NCBI GenBank assembly: GCA_024698705.1
Contig: JAILQX010000047.1
Span: forward strand, 124,001-188,000
From: Lachnospiraceae bacterium
GTDB taxonomy: Bacteria > Bacillota > Clostridia > Lachnospirales > Lachnospiraceae
DNA length: 64,000 nucleotides
Reading direction: 5' to 3'
A model generated the notes under the pieces. It had not been told where the DNA came from. It ran no database searches and saw only the letters and a program-made list of their open reading frames with translations. The position numbers and the translations under genes were made by a program. This document shows positions 63,423 to 64,000 of the stretch, piece by piece. How positions within the stretch are numbered: position 1 is the first letter of the stretch; each line of letters starts with the position of its first letter.

Positions 63423-63797
63423 ATGGACAATAATGAAAAGAAATATAATGTGACCGAAGAAGGCATCGGCAGTGTGCAGATAGCAGATGAAGTGGTGGCT
63501 GTAATAGTTGCCATAGCCGCAACCGAGGTTGAAGGCGTTGCCGCCATGGGTGAGAACATCACCAATGAGATCATGAGCAAGGTAGGTATCAAGAATCTTG
63601 CCAAGGGCGTCAAGCTTTCCATAGACAACATGAAGGTATCGGTGGAAGTCAAGCTCACCGTTGAATACGGCTACAATATTCCGGCAACCTGTGCAAAAGT
63701 TCAGGAGAAGGTCAAGAATACCGTGGAGAATATGACCGGACTTACGGTTACCGATGTTGATGTAAGGATTACCGGAGTTGGTGTAAAGAAAGCATGA
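63423..63797 (+). CDS. Asp23/Gls24-family envelope stress protein
   Basis: A 124-aa member of the Asp23/Gls24 (DUF322) family, membrane-associated stress proteins of Gram-positives. Conserved segments are GSVQIADEVVAVIVAIAATE, VEGVAAM, KVSVEVKLTVEYGYNIP and VENMTGLTVTDVDVRITGV. The ATG at 63423 follows AGAGAGG; an earlier in-frame start lies in the last repeat. nusB overlaps its stop (ATGA), a common pairing in Clostridia. Confidence 0.93.
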   Translation: MDNNEKKYNVTEEGIGSVQIADEVVAVIVAIAATEVEGVAAMGENITNEIMSKVGIKNLAKGVKLSIDNMKVSVEVKLTVEYGYNIPATCAKVQEKVKNTVENMTGLTVTDVDVRITGVGVKKA

Positions 63798-64000
63798 ACA
63801 GAAGACAACTGAGAGAGCAGATATTCAAACTGTTGTTCAGAGTGGAATTCAATCCCGCGGAGGATATGGATACACAGGTTGAACTGTTCTTCGATAATGA
63901 TGACACACAATTTGATGAAAAGGACATGGAGTATATCCGTGGCAAGTACGACAGGATATACGGGAAGATCGACGAGATAGACAGGCTTATCGACGAGAAG
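63794..64000 (+). CDS. nusB: Transcription antitermination factor NusB, N-terminal part (cut by window end)
   Basis: The first 69 codons are present: RRQLREQIFKLLFRVEFNP, the usual NusB start, followed by acidic helices (EDMDTQVELFF). It overlaps the asp23 stop codon by four bases. NusB works with NusE (S10) on boxA RNA in rRNA antitermination. The remainder lies outside the window. Confidence 0.85.
   Translation, partial: MNRRQLREQIFKLLFRVEFNPAEDMDTQVELFFDNDDTQFDEKDMEYIRGKYDRIYGKIDEIDRLIDEK

Noticed and set aside
63205-63423. Open frame across the 75-bp repeats encoding a repeated basic peptide (and a matching frame on the other strand)
   Set aside because: It exists only because 75 is a multiple of three; no ribosome binding site, and the region fits a leader of asp23.

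Overview
Organism and overall character. The window looks like a chromosomal segment of an anaerobic Firmicute of the class Clostridia, most likely Lachnospiraceae (Butyrivibrio/Roseburia-like). The basis is the gene order frr-uppS-cdsA-dxr-rseP-ispG-polC and rimP-nusA-rplGA-infB-rbfA-nrnA-truB, a PolC-type replicative polymerase, the Asp23-nusB pair, strong AGGAGG-type ribosome binding sites and several Lachnospiraceae-like family members (fused spermidine synthase, SARP-like response regulator, XpaC/TelA). I saw no prophage integrase, transposase or CRISPR array. Most of the window is core genome with accessory cassettes between the conserved blocks. Layout. 1-8 kb: the 3' end of a P1B metal ATPase, malic enzyme, a flavin-binding-domain remnant, an AT-rich spacer with three 38-bp inverted-repeat units, a GGDEF/EAL protein, rarA on the opposite strand, and two unassigned surface or membrane proteins. 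7.8-14 kb: a LysR regulator divergent from a CofE-like ligase, maf, and a large intracellular GH115 alpha-glucuronidase. 14-24 kb: clpB, a NodB deacetylase with a bactofilin, then the pyrH-frr-uppS-cdsA-dxr-rseP run with two 71-bp tandem repeats before rseP. 24-35 kb: a PP2C phosphatase / membrane kinase pair placed between rseP and ispG, then polC, fchA, folD and a degenerate GGDEF/EAL protein behind a probable attenuator, then a stand-alone tRNA-Glu(CUC). 35-43 kb: the most unusual block, in one direction: an unassigned 378-aa protein, a coiled-coil AAA ATPase, a VWA-like partner, a short TelA paralogue, XpaC and full-length TelA. 43-52 kb: fused membrane spermidine synthase and the rimP-nusA-rplGA-infB-rbfA-nrnA-truB translation operon, in which ylxR is missing. 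52-57.5 kb: Na/Pi symporter, NlpC/P60 hydrolase and a LytS-type two-component system. 57.5-64 kb: rpsO and pnp, each with a structured leader, prfC, a transglutaminase-like protein, three 75-bp hairpin repeats, asp23 and the start of nusB. How the genes fit together. The core blocks supply translation (frr, infB, rpsO, prfC), RNA turnover (pnp, nrnA), the isoprenoid-to-undecaprenyl-phosphate route and phospholipid precursors (dxr, ispG, uppS, cdsA), one-carbon metabolism (fchA, folD) and replication/repair (polC, rarA). Envelope functions recur: bactofilin, NodB deacetylase, NlpC/P60, RseP, Asp23, and TelA/XpaC. The strongest candidate for an undescribed system is the AAA / VWA-like / TelA / XpaC operon (35.3-42.9 kb); the PP2C-kinase pair and the repeat or leader elements are secondary. 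All functional statements come from reading motifs; no database search was run.
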